From: an uncultured Nitrospina sp.
GTDB taxonomy: Bacteria; Nitrospinota; Nitrospinia; Nitrospinales; VA-1
DNA: 64,000 nucleotides
Reading direction: 5' to 3'
NCBI GenBank assembly: GCA_937891765.1
Contig: CALAGQ010000002.1
Coordinates: forward strand, 1 to 64,000
The position numbers and the translations under genes were made by a program. A model generated the notes under the pieces. That model was not told the origin of the DNA. It searched no databases and worked only from the letters and a program-made list of their open reading frames with translations. This document shows positions 19,725 to 27,809 of the stretch, piece by piece (the stretch's first letter is position 1; each line of letters begins with the position of its first letter).

Positions 19725-20330
19725 TCATGAAACTTCAAGAAGCTGGGCATAAAGAGCTTGAACCTTCTTTCTGAGGTCTTCGGGTTGCAACTCATTCTCT
19801 AGAATAAAATCCGCATAGTCGTTTTTTTCTTTAAGGCTCATCTGGTTTTTGATTCGGGTGGCAGCCTGATCGTAGCTCAAGGAACTCCGGCTTAGAATAC
19901 GTTGAATCTGATGCTCCTCACTAGATTGAACAACAATCACTTTATCGACATTCTTATAGTTTCCAGACTCGATCAACAATGCCGCATCGATGATGACGAC
20001 AGCAGAAGGGTCAACAGTCTTAATATTTAAATATTTTTCCTGCTCTTTCTCAATAACTTTTGGGTGGAGAATTGCTTCTAAAGCAGCTTTTTTTTCGGGA
20101 TTCTGAAATATGATTTCGGCCAGCTTTTCCCGATCCAGATTTCCCGTAGAATCTAGGATGATTTCACCAAAAAAACTGACAATTTCATTTAATGCGGGTT
20201 GTCCGGGGCAAACCAAATCTTTGCATAACTGATCAGCATCTATGATGTGGGCACCCTGCTCCTCAAAAAATTTCGCTGCCAAACTTTTCCCTGAGCCGAT
20301 CCCGCCTGTTAGGCCTACAAGTAAAGACAC
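19725..20330 (-). CDS. coaE: Dephospho-CoA kinase
   Basis: Phosphorylates the 3'-OH of dephospho-CoA in the last step of coenzyme A synthesis. The 201-residue protein begins with the P-loop LTGGIGSGKS (about residues 7-16), followed by IIDADQLCKDLV, the LHP segment, and VIIDAALLIES typical of CoaE. The start codon is GTG (20328-20330), six bases after the upstream aminotransferase stop, so the two are likely co-translated. Confidence 0.95.
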   Translation of the reverse strand: MSLLVGLTGGIGSGKSLAAKFFEEQGAHIIDADQLCKDLVCPGQPALNEIVSFFGEIILDSTGNLDREKLAEIIFQNPEKKAALEAILHPKVIEKEQEKYLNIKTVDPSAVVIIDAALLIESGNYKNVDKVIVVQSSEEHQIQRILSRSSLSYDQAATRIKNQMSLKEKNDYADFILENELQPEDLRKKVQALYAQLLEVS

Positions 20331-20335
20331 GAGGA

Positions 20336-21193
20336 TTATACTTTCTTTGTTAATAAATCATCATAAAGCCGCAGGAGTTTTAGAGTGATAGGCCCTGGCT
20401 TTCCCGATCCAACAGGTCGGCCATCCAGGTGTGAAACTGGCATCACTTTTTTAAGAGTCCCTGTCAGGAATATTTCATCGGCTTTTAAAAGTTCCTCGCC
20501 GGGCCATTTTCCTTCCTCCATATGAAATCCGTTCTCTTTAGCCAGTTGAATTACCATTTCCCGGGTAATTCCCGAGAGAATTCCACAATCCATAGAAGGC
20601 GTAAGGATATGGCTATCACAAACGAAGAACAGGTTGCTGGTGGTCCCTTCTGTGAGATATCCCCAGGGGTTGACCATGATGGCATCCTGAGCCCCAAGTT
20701 TGTCCGCTTCCATTTTTGCCAAAATATTATTCAAATAATTGCCTGTTTTAATGTTTGGGTTCAAGGCATCCCGCGGGTTCCTTTTAATGGAAACCAATGC
20801 AACGCGAATTCCTTTTTCATAACAGGATTTCGGATACTCCGTCACATCCATCACCATCAAAATTATATTGGGGTGCTCACAGGATGAAGGGTCAATATTG
20901 AGTTCACCAACCCCACGAGTAACAATAATCCTTATATAAGATTCATTGTTGCCCGCCGCAACCAGTGTGTTTTCTAATTGTTCCCGGAACCATTCTTTGT
21001 CATGCGGTATCGCTAAAGAGATCGCCTGCGCCGAGGCATAAAGCCGGGTGAGATGCTTGTCTAAAAAGCAGGGCTGGTTCTTGAGGGTGCTAACCACCTC
21101 ATAAACACTGTCGCCAAATAAAAAACCGTGATCCATGACTGAAATATTCAATTGATCATGGATTTCCCCATTAAAATTAATTTTTGTAGCCAT
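20336..21193 (-). CDS. Class IV PLP-dependent aminotransferase
   Basis: Fold-type IV transaminase of 285 residues, cytoplasmic. The Schiff-base lysine lies in NPNIKTGNYLNNILA, the substrate-side strand reads GFLFGDSVYEVV, and the cofactor phosphate site includes YLTEGTTSNLFFV and GILSGITREMVIQLA. The family includes branched-chain aminotransferase (IlvE), D-amino acid aminotransferase and aminodeoxychorismate lyase (PabC). The sequence does not decide among them, though the GDSVYEV start and length favour the D-amino-acid or branched-chain types. It sits between cvpA and coaE. Confidence 0.88.
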   Translation of the reverse strand: MATKINFNGEIHDQLNISVMDHGFLFGDSVYEVVSTLKNQPCFLDKHLTRLYASAQAISLAIPHDKEWFREQLENTLVAAGNNESYIRIIVTRGVGELNIDPSSCEHPNIILMVMDVTEYPKSCYEKGIRVALVSIKRNPRDALNPNIKTGNYLNNILAKMEADKLGAQDAIMVNPWGYLTEGTTSNLFFVCDSHILTPSMDCGILSGITREMVIQLAKENGFHMEEGKWPGEELLKADEIFLTGTLKKVMPVSHLDGRPVGSGKPGPITLKLLRLYDDLLTKKV

Positions 21194-21236
21194 TTTTGGT
21201 TTATTGAGCTTTCATTTATTTAATTTTCTAAAGCTG

Positions 21237-21905
21237 TTAATTTTTATCAACAGACTTTAGAATCTCTTCTAATTTTTTTTGATCTTCCGGAGAATACTGG
21301 TCTTGGGGCTTTTCAATATCCGGCAGTTTTTTCTTTAAATCGTCAAGCTGATCTTTTAGTTTGCTTAAATCTTTTAGCTGGTCGAATTTTTCTTTAGCTC
21401 CTTCCATACCAAAATCTGAAAGGCTTTTTCTGATGTTCAGGGCATCCGAGTTCTGGCTTGCAAATTTTAAAGCCTTTGCAAGATAAGGAGCGGTGTAGGA
21501 ATCCTTGGTGAATTTTTTAGCTACTTCCGGGAAAAATTGCAAAGGGAAAGTAACAGCAAGCAGGATGACCACGCCTCTTGCCAAGCCCACAAGACCACCC
21601 AGAATCCTGTCGAACATTGAAAGGTCTGTTCCTGAGAAAAACATACCCTTCGCAATTTTCCCCATGAGGGAGATGATGATTGCAGTGATAATATAAATTG
21701 CAACAAAGGCTAGTAATTTGGCGATGGGCTTGCTGGGAATACTCTCCATCAAAACACTGGCAAAAGTGCCTTGGTATTTGGTGGCCATAAAATATCCCCC
21801 AACATAAGCCAGAAGAGAGAATATCTCACGCACAAACCCTTTCATGAGAGAGAAAATCAGGCTGAAACCGAGCACGACGGCAACAAAAATATCAAAAGGA
21901 GTCAT
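21237..21905 (-). CDS. cvpA: CvpA family membrane protein
   Basis: The 222-residue protein has four predicted membrane helices (IFVAVVLGFSLIFSLMKGF, the LLAYVGGYF segment, IAKLLAFVAIYIITAIIISLM and GLVGLARGVVILLAVTFPL) with the FDRILGG-GLARG loop typical of CvpA. A charged coiled-coil tail follows (about residues 165-222, rich in Lys/Asp/Leu). CvpA is linked to envelope integrity and colicin V production. The start overlaps the upstream Nudix gene by four bases. Confidence 0.87.
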   Translation of the reverse strand: MTPFDIFVAVVLGFSLIFSLMKGFVREIFSLLAYVGGYFMATKYQGTFASVLMESIPSKPIAKLLAFVAIYIITAIIISLMGKIAKGMFFSGTDLSMFDRILGGLVGLARGVVILLAVTFPLQFFPEVAKKFTKDSYTAPYLAKALKFASQNSDALNIRKSLSDFGMEGAKEKFDQLKDLSKLKDQLDDLKKKLPDIEKPQDQYSPEDQKKLEEILKSVDKN

Positions 21906-22447
21906 TGAGTTTTTTCCGCAGATTTATTTTCATTTATCAAGATATTTTCCTTAACCAAAGTTCGATTGAAAAGTAATTTAAATGAGGATGTGAATTGGGC
22001 AGGGTTTATGGACATCTTTTCTTGAATTTGGCCTAGGTCAAAAAATGCCCCTTCGCTGATTTCATCTGGATTAATTTGAATTGCATCATCCGTGACACAG
22101 GTGTAAACCCGAACATGCTCACCATATGTCGCCTGACAGGCGGATATTTTCATGGAAGGTTTCAAAGCAGCCTTCAAGTGAAGTTCTTCCCACAGTTCTC
22201 GATGGGCACAGTCGTCATAGGATTCCCCGGCATCGACATGTCCAGCTGATGAAGTGTCCCACAGTCCCGGGTTTTCATCCTTGCAGAGAGCCCGTTTTTG
22301 CAAAAATAGTTCTTTTCTGGAATTGAAAACAAGGATATGAACAGATCGGTGTAATAATTTATTCTGATGAATATGTTTCCGGCTGGCCTGTCCTATTATG
22401 CGATCATTTTCATCAACAATGCTATAAATTTCATCCTCTACATTCAT
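21902..22447 (-). CDS. Nudix hydrolase (YfcD/IDI-like)
   Basis: The 181-residue protein has a Nudix box beginning GHVDAGESYDDCAHRELWEE, matching G-x5-E-x7-REUxEE; the final Gly of the box is His. The segment around RSVHILVFNSRKELFLQKR and GLWDTSSAGH resembles the isopentenyl-diphosphate isomerase-like and YfcD group. The family hydrolyses nucleoside or related diphosphates; the substrate here is unknown. It overlaps cvpA by four bases and follows the HPr-fusion gene by 15 bases. Confidence 0.88.
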   Translation of the reverse strand: MNVEDEIYSIVDENDRIIGQASRKHIHQNKLLHRSVHILVFNSRKELFLQKRALCKDENPGLWDTSSAGHVDAGESYDDCAHRELWEELHLKAALKPSMKISACQATYGEHVRVYTCVTDDAIQINPDEISEGAFFDLGQIQEKMSINPAQFTSSFKLLFNRTLVKENILINENKSAEKTQ

Positions 22448-22462
22448 AAATTAAATTCAGGA

Positions 22463-23779
22463 TTAACCTTGATCGGGACGCAGATAGCTCAATTGTCGAG
22501 GGAACTCACCTTCTTCACAATAATTATTCTTGGCTAAAAGTTTGGCATCATTAATAGCCTGTCGCGAACCTTCCAGAATCACTTTTTGATAGCCCTTGTC
22601 CGCCAGCAGTCCTCCGGCTTGCAAAAGGCTCATAACAGATTTAGCGTTAAATTTTTCATCATCAATAAGCATGTACAATTCGCCTTTATGATGACGGGCA
22701 ATTAAGGAAATATACGTCGAAGGCCTGGCATGAAAACCTAATGGGTGTGGGACGGGTACCTCGGCCCTTACGATCTCTACAAACCCTTTCAAAATCTCTT
22801 TAACCAGTTTGTCGCCTTCCTGAAGATAATATTTACTGTAATGGAAACCAAAATTAAAAATTTGCCCCAGCAAAACCTCTTTATTCACTAACCTTGAGAT
22901 TTGTTGCTTGCACTCACCATGACGAATGTCATCTTCATGGCGTTCATAAAAATGGCAAAGCCAGAGAACCACTTCCAGAAGATGAAGAGGCATGGAAATA
23001 TACCCTCTCAAGTTTTTCAGCTCCGTCCGAGATTGCTCCATCTTGGTATTCTTAACATATGTATCATATTCGGACTGAACGCTATGGACCAGTTCCTTAA
23101 ACATGCGCACTAGCTTTTCATCCAGCTTTGAAGGAATAACGTGGTGAAACGTCTCGAGATTGTCACTTTTTTTAAATCCTATCTCATTAATCATTTTCGC
23201 GACTTTCCGGTATTTCTGGCAGAGGTCTAAGATTCTTTCCTCCTCTTCCTTCACTTCGTCTTCCAGAATAGTTCTTGGCAAGCGCTTATTACTTTCGATA
23301 TCAGAAAACTCGTCCATCGAAAACGCGTCTTCGGGAATTTTTAAACCGTTTAATTCCCCTGTCTTGACAACCTCGGCCCTCAAACCTTGGATAGAGGTGT
23401 TCAAAAATACCAACGCCCCGTTTGCGGTCTGCTTGAAAGCCTGTACATTTTCTTCGGATTCGCCGAGACTGTAATAAGGGTACCGGTCCAAAATATGCTT
23501 TATATAAAATGCGGCGATAGAAAGATTGCGTATACAGGCGACATATTCCGAAAAAAAGGACCATGTTTTATTTTCCCGGGCACCATGCTCATCAAGAACA
23601 CTCTCAAGATACTCTGTCTCCTGAATCAGGCTGGAATAGAACTTTCGGGATATCTCTTTCCCGCTTTTTGTTTTCTCACAAAATAAAGCGCTGATTTTGA
23701 AAAATAGCCGGGAAGGTTCCTGAACAATTTGTAAAAACTCATCTTCAGAAATAATCTGAATAAGGGATTTGGCTTCCAT
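22463..23779 (-). CDS. HPr-domain protein with a large unknown N-terminal domain
   Basis: The C-terminal ~90 residues are an HPr phosphocarrier domain. The phosphorylatable His350 lies in GFHARPSTY and a Ser near residue 381 lies in NAKSVMSLL, at the place of the regulatory Ser46. Residues 1-340 are mostly helical and unfamiliar, with charged helices (VKEEEERILDLCQKYRKVA, then TYVKNTKMEQSRTELKNL). No signal peptide or membrane segment is seen. HPr domains act in PTS or regulatory phosphorelays; no PTS enzyme is visible here, so a regulatory, non-transport role is likely. Its gene is upstream of a Nudix hydrolase and downstream of an HNH gene. Confidence 0.8.
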   Translation of the reverse strand: MEAKSLIQIISEDEFLQIVQEPSRLFFKISALFCEKTKSGKEISRKFYSSLIQETEYLESVLDEHGARENKTWSFFSEYVACIRNLSIAAFYIKHILDRYPYYSLGESEENVQAFKQTANGALVFLNTSIQGLRAEVVKTGELNGLKIPEDAFSMDEFSDIESNKRLPRTILEDEVKEEEERILDLCQKYRKVAKMINEIGFKKSDNLETFHHVIPSKLDEKLVRMFKELVHSVQSEYDTYVKNTKMEQSRTELKNLRGYISMPLHLLEVVLWLCHFYERHEDDIRHGECKQQISRLVNKEVLLGQIFNFGFHYSKYYLQEGDKLVKEILKGFVEIVRAEVPVPHPLGFHARPSTYISLIARHHKGELYMLIDDEKFNAKSVMSLLQAGGLLADKGYQKVILEGSRQAINDAKLLAKNNYCEEGEFPRQLSYLRPDQG

Positions 23780-23859
23780 CTGCTCTACAACTCACTGGAA
23801 AGGTTTGATTTACTCAAATTCTGAACGACCACCAACAGTATACCCGCATAGTGCTCGTG

Positions 23860-24402
23860 TTAAAAGGCCGCAGATTTAATGAGGAGTTTTTCAGGCAGGT
23901 ATTTTTGCCAGATTTCAACATGGGAATCCGGCCCGGAAGGAGTCAAAAAAGGAATAAACTGGTAATCCGGCTTTCTCGGGAGGTGGCGCAATTGCATATC
24001 CACTTCTAAAGGAGTTCGGTCACCTTTCTTAAGATTACAGGTTTTGCAGGCAACGACTATATTCGTCCAGTTGGTTCCCCCTCCCCGAGACTTTGGAACG
24101 ACATGGTCCACAGTAAGAGGATGGTTGGACGTTCCGCAATACTGGCAGGTATAATTATCTCGTCTTAGAATATTTTTCTTGCTGAAGGCCAGACCCTTTT
24201 TACGGTTGCGTCGGACCATTTTCAAAACGCGTATTACGGTAGGAAGTTCGAAACTGGTCGAGGGAGTGCGCACCGTGTACCCGGCACTATCCAACTCCTC
24301 AGCCCTGCCGCCAAAGACCATAGTTATGGCATGACGAGCGCTACAGAACTGGAGCGGTTCGTAGGAATAATTCAAAACCAGGCTTTTGAACGAATCGAGC
24401 AT
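23860..24402 (-). CDS. HNH endonuclease-domain protein
   Basis: The 180-residue protein has an HNH/zinc-finger domain in the centre: RDNYTCQYCG, LTVDHVVPKSRGGGTNWTNI and ACKTCNLKKGDRTP. This gives two C-x2-C pairs and the D-H motif. The N-terminus (LVLNYSYEPLQFCSARHAITMVFGG) is typical of a widespread chromosomal HNH family of unknown role. No phage or intron genes are near, so it is probably not a homing element. The next gene on the same strand starts at 23779. Confidence 0.88.
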   Translation of the reverse strand: MLDSFKSLVLNYSYEPLQFCSARHAITMVFGGRAEELDSAGYTVRTPSTSFELPTVIRVLKMVRRNRKKGLAFSKKNILRRDNYTCQYCGTSNHPLTVDHVVPKSRGGGTNWTNIVVACKTCNLKKGDRTPLEVDMQLRHLPRKPDYQFIPFLTPSGPDSHVEIWQKYLPEKLLIKSAAF

Positions 24403-24519
24403 GTTTCCAAACCTCGCTAAGCTGGAATAACTTGATTTGTCTTACCAAACCCATCTTAATTCAAAAAATTTTACCCTTAGACCCTCGCACTGTCAATAGT
24501 AAGGATGCAAAAACGGATT

Positions 24520-25938
24520 TTACAGGATATTCCCAGCACCCAGCCGGTCATTCGGGTCCATGCAGTATTTGATTTTCCTTAAATCATTCAAACCATCTGG
24601 GCCAACCATTTTTGCAAAATATTTTTTTTTCAGCTTTCCAATACCATGTTCCGCGGAAACCGTCCCTTTCCATTCCAACACCTGATCGACCATTTGATCA
24701 TAAACCTGTTGTGCCATATCTTTCTGTGACACTTCTGGCAGAAGGTTTATATGTATATGGTTATCCCCCAGATGCCCAAACATGACGTGATCCAGACCGT
24801 TAACTTCCAAGGTTTTCTGATAAAACTCCATCATTGACATGAAATGATTATCCGGTACAGCCATATCCGTGCCCATCTTAACCCGGTTGGCCTGACTGTT
24901 CTCCTCATTGATGAGTATCGGAACATCATGCCTGAAGTCGTGGAATTTCTGAATATCCTTTGGCCCCTGAGCAAACCAGGAGTCATCAAGCATAATATTT
25001 TCTGCACTCAAAAACTCATACCAGTTTTCCATGACCAAATCATAATCTTTCAACTCAGAAACATCTTGCTCAAAAAATAAAGCCGCCCTTGAATGACCGG
25101 GTATATTTGTGTGTTTGCTTTTCAATCTTTGCAGGGCGTTATGATCAAAATATTCCAAGGAACAGGGGGCGATCTTTAGCCCTTTAAAGGATTTTATTTT
25201 GGGAATTAATTCCCAGCAGGAACGTTCCTCTGCAAAAAACAAAATCCCGCTCACAAAATCCGCTGGACAGGGCAACAAGCGCAGTACAATTTTCGTAAAG
25301 ATGCCAAGTGTACCGTCTGATCCGATGAACAAATCCAGCCAGTCCATGTCCGTGCGGACAAAATATCCTGCGGCGTTTTTGCATTCCGGGCTTTGGTAGG
25401 AAACATCCGGGAACACTATTTGACTGCCGTCTTCGAACTTCAGCGGCTCTGTGATTTTCAATCCGCGTTTGAGAATCGTTTTTCGTCCATCCACCAGAAC
25501 CAGTTCAAACTCTTCGACATAATCCCGGGTGACTCCATATTTAAAGCTGCGCGACCCGGAAGCATTGGTTGCCAGAGTGCCTCCCAGCGATGCCCATGTC
25601 TCGGTGGGATTTGGTGGATAAAACCAGCCGGTAGGAAGTAGAAAACTTTGTAGTTCGTTTAGTGTTACCGCCGGGCCAACCTGTATTCTGCCCTCTTCCT
25701 CTTTTACGATTTTATTCAATCGCTCCAATGAAACAATGATGCCCCCGGACGGAATGCGAGAGGCGGTCAACCCTGTTCCTGCCCCGGCTACCGTCACCGG
25801 ACGGGTTTCACTCTTCAGGAAAGTGACCAGCTCTTCAGAAGTTTCAGGAATGACAACCTCTTCAGCGTTTCCTCCTGAAAAATTTGAAGCATCCCTTAAA
25901 TAAGGGGCTATGGCTTGGGCTTCAGTTTTTCTGATCAT
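24520..25938 (-). CDS. FAD-linked oxidase, GlcD / D-lactate dehydrogenase type
   Basis: The 472-residue flavoprotein oxidises a D-2-hydroxy acid such as D-lactate or glycolate and passes electrons onward. The FAD_binding_4 domain shows PVTVAGAGTGLTASRIPSGG, PNPTETWASLGGTLATNASG and FIGSDGTLGIFTKIVLRL. The C-terminal FAD-oxidase domain carries FGHLGDNHIHINLLPE and SAEHGIGKLKK. No Fe-S partner (GlcF-like) gene is adjacent. It is nine bases after the VOC gene, and both appear to belong to the operon that begins at the small membrane ORF at 26713. Confidence 0.9.
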   Translation of the reverse strand: MIRKTEAQAIAPYLRDASNFSGGNAEEVVIPETSEELVTFLKSETRPVTVAGAGTGLTASRIPSGGIIVSLERLNKIVKEEEGRIQVGPAVTLNELQSFLLPTGWFYPPNPTETWASLGGTLATNASGSRSFKYGVTRDYVEEFELVLVDGRKTILKRGLKITEPLKFEDGSQIVFPDVSYQSPECKNAAGYFVRTDMDWLDLFIGSDGTLGIFTKIVLRLLPCPADFVSGILFFAEERSCWELIPKIKSFKGLKIAPCSLEYFDHNALQRLKSKHTNIPGHSRAALFFEQDVSELKDYDLVMENWYEFLSAENIMLDDSWFAQGPKDIQKFHDFRHDVPILINEENSQANRVKMGTDMAVPDNHFMSMMEFYQKTLEVNGLDHVMFGHLGDNHIHINLLPEVSQKDMAQQVYDQMVDQVLEWKGTVSAEHGIGKLKKKYFAKMVGPDGLNDLRKIKYCMDPNDRLGAGNIL

Positions 25939-25947
25939 TGGATTTTG

Positions 25948-26553
25948 CTAGAGACGGGAAGATTCCATCAAGCCGTCTGCCTGGGGAGGTAAAAATCCTT
26001 GATAACCGTTATGCCGTTCAATCAATTCCAAAACGGTGAAGGCCTTACTCTTTTTAATTTCCGGTTGGGTAAAAATCTGCCGCAAATCTGTATTCGGGTC
26101 ACCCACAATCTGGCCCCTAAATTCTATCCCCCGGGTTTTCATTTTATCGATAGCGTACTCAATATCCTCGACTAAAATAGCGATATGATGAAAACATTGA
26201 TCACCATGCGCATGAACCCAATCCGGGATCAGGCTGGGTTCACCCCGCTTGCCCTCAAAGGCCTGATCGACAAATAAAGTCGGGTAACCCGGCTTTCTAT
26301 AAACCTTGGCCCACCAGTTGTCGAACTCCAGAACACCCAGTGTCTGATCCTGAGAAAAACCAAGAGGAAAAAGAGCTTCAGCCCGTTTGTCTACATCGAG
26401 AGTTCGTAGAGTACAATGATCGACCAGAGGCATAAGGCCGACACCACAATCTGCGAGATCATTTGCCAGGCAACGGGCGGCCTTGTTTCCAGATAAAAAC
26501 AGGCTGATGTATTCAGCGAAAAAAGTACCGGTTTGTTGACTATCCGATGTCAT
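25948..26553 (-). CDS. VOC (glyoxalase/dioxygenase superfamily) protein
   Basis: The 201-residue protein has a VOC-like fold signature: VDHCTLRTLDVDKRAEAL and later CFHHIAILVEDIEYAIDKMKTRGIEF, then FTVLELIERHNGY with a metal-binding-type Glu. The paired halves fit a glyoxalase/dioxygenase superfamily member of unknown substrate. I use the ATG at 26553, which is one base after the stop of the small upstream ORF (TAA-A-ATG). A further ATG at 26595 lies inside that ORF and is less likely. The partner FAD oxidase suggests a hydroxy- or oxo-acid pathway. Confidence 0.8.
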   Translation of the reverse strand: MTSDSQQTGTFFAEYISLFLSGNKAARCLANDLADCGVGLMPLVDHCTLRTLDVDKRAEALFPLGFSQDQTLGVLEFDNWWAKVYRKPGYPTLFVDQAFEGKRGEPSLIPDWVHAHGDQCFHHIAILVEDIEYAIDKMKTRGIEFRGQIVGDPNTDLRQIFTQPEIKKSKAFTVLELIERHNGYQGFLPPQADGLMESSRL

Positions 26554-26554
26554 T

Positions 26555-26713
26555 TTATGAGTTATCGCCGGGCGGAGAATTCTCTTTATTTGCATCCTGT
26601 CGGCGATCCTCTTCCATTTTAGGTTGATTGTGGATGAATTTGGCGTATTTGATCATCAAAACCATCATTCCAATTGAAAATAAAGCTGCCAGCGCTAAAA
26701 ATAGGTCGTCCAC
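26555..26713 (-). CDS. Small membrane protein, 52 residues, GTG start
   Basis: Translation from GTG (26711-26713) gives VDDLFLALAALFSIGMMVLM and then a polar tail ending PPGDNS. One strong membrane helix covers about residues 4-22, followed by a basic stretch and an acidic C-terminus. A GGAGGAG ribosome site (26719-26725) is spaced five bases from the GTG, and an extended -10 promoter lies about 32 bases upstream. The stop (26555-26557) is one base before the VOC start, so the gene heads the operon. Its function is unknown. Confidence 0.75.
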   Translation of the reverse strand: MDDLFLALAALFSIGMMVLMIKYAKFIHNQPKMEEDRRQDANKENSPPGDNS

Positions 26714-26744
26714 TCCATCTCCTCCAATAAATAAGGTTGTAACT

Positions 26745-26753
26745 ATTATATCA
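26745..26753 (-). promoter_or_regulatory. Extended -10 promoter of the small-membrane-protein/VOC/GlcD operon
   Basis: On the minus strand the sequence reads TGATATAAT, a perfect extended -10 (TG-n-TATAAT), with only a weak -35 (TTTCAT, 3 of 6) 17 bases upstream. The start of transcription would be near 26738, giving a leader of about 25 bases to the GTG start at 26713. Confidence 0.65.
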
Positions 26754-26863
26754 TCACAGCAAGGGCCATGAAAGCGGCAGAGTAGCCGGGACTCCAGCTT
26801 GACAGTTACCCTTCAGTCTAAGTATCCTGTTCAAATTTAAACCTAGGGATCATATTGAATACG

Positions 26864-27802
26864 ATGACAAAAAAATCAATAGAAGTAGATGGAGTCACCC
26901 TGCATTTAAGTAAGCCCGACGCCACCCATTCCGAATGGATTGGGCAGGAAGAAGTCCTCAAACAAATTGAGGCCTGCTGGATGGTGATTTCTGAAAAGGA
27001 TTTCCCTCTGTCCCCCAGAATTACAGGAATGCCCGGAATCGGAAAAACCACCCTGGCGATGGTAGCAGCGAATCGAAGAAACCAACCTCTGTACATATTC
27101 CAATGTACCAGTGATACCCGCCCTGAGGATCTTTTGATCACTCCGGTTCTCTCGGAACAAGGCAAAATTTCCTACCACGCATCTCCGCTGGTATGCGCCA
27201 TGCTTGAGGGAGGTATCTGTATTCTTGATGAAGGCAACCGTATGAATGAGAAAAGCTGGGCCTCACTGGCTCCCCTTCTCGATCACCGCCGCTACGTAGA
27301 ATCGATCATTGCGGGAATCCAGATTCAAGCCCATAGTGAATTTCGCGCCTGTGTGACCATGAATAACGACGAGTCCACTTTCGAGATACCCGATTATATC
27401 CTCTCCCGTTTGCAACCCACCTTGCAGATGACCATGCCCAGCTATCAGGATGAACTGGCCATACTGCGATATCATCTTCCCTTTTCAGAGGAAGAACTTT
27501 TAAACATGACCGTGGATTTCCTGCAAAAATCACATCAACTGGACTTGGATTTTTCTCCCCGTGATGGGATTCACATTCTTCAATATGCTCTCAAACGAAT
27601 CTGTCAGGAAAAAGGTAGTCCTCTTGCTAAAGACACAATCTGGCAAGAGGCCATCAGTAAAGTTCTCGGCGAAGAAGCTCTTGACCTGGATGCTCTGGCC
27701 GCCCGAAACCGCAGGGCTCTGGGAGAAGAAAGACTACCGATGGGGCTGGGAGATTTCTTTTTCAATGATGACAGCCCTTTGCATCCCGACAGTGACCAAT
27801 AA
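26864..27802 (+). CDS. MoxR-type AAA+ ATPase
   Basis: The 312-residue protein has Walker [10 protein letters not shown], Walker [10 protein letters not shown], sensor-1 MNN (CVTMNNDE) and [11 protein letters not shown] with the sensor/arginine region. This is the pattern of a MoxR-like ATPase that remodels or activates partner proteins. The start is chosen as ATG 26864; a TTG at 26855 has a better spaced AGGGA site and would add three residues. It is followed seven bases later by the 610-residue protein, its likely partner. Confidence 0.88.
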   Translation: MTKKSIEVDGVTLHLSKPDATHSEWIGQEEVLKQIEACWMVISEKDFPLSPRITGMPGIGKTTLAMVAANRRNQPLYIFQCTSDTRPEDLLITPVLSEQGKISYHASPLVCAMLEGGICILDEGNRMNEKSWASLAPLLDHRRYVESIIAGIQIQAHSEFRACVTMNNDESTFEIPDYILSRLQPTLQMTMPSYQDELAILRYHLPFSEEELLNMTVDFLQKSHQLDLDFSPRDGIHILQYALKRICQEKGSPLAKDTIWQEAISKVLGEEALDLDALAARNRRALGEERLPMGLGDFFFNDDSPLHPDSDQ

Positions 27803-27809
27803 ACGAGCT

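Noticed and set aside
27561-27809. In-frame upstream extension of the 610-residue MoxR-linked protein
   Set aside because: It lies inside the MoxR coding region in another frame; the natural start is ATG 27810, just after the ATPase stop.
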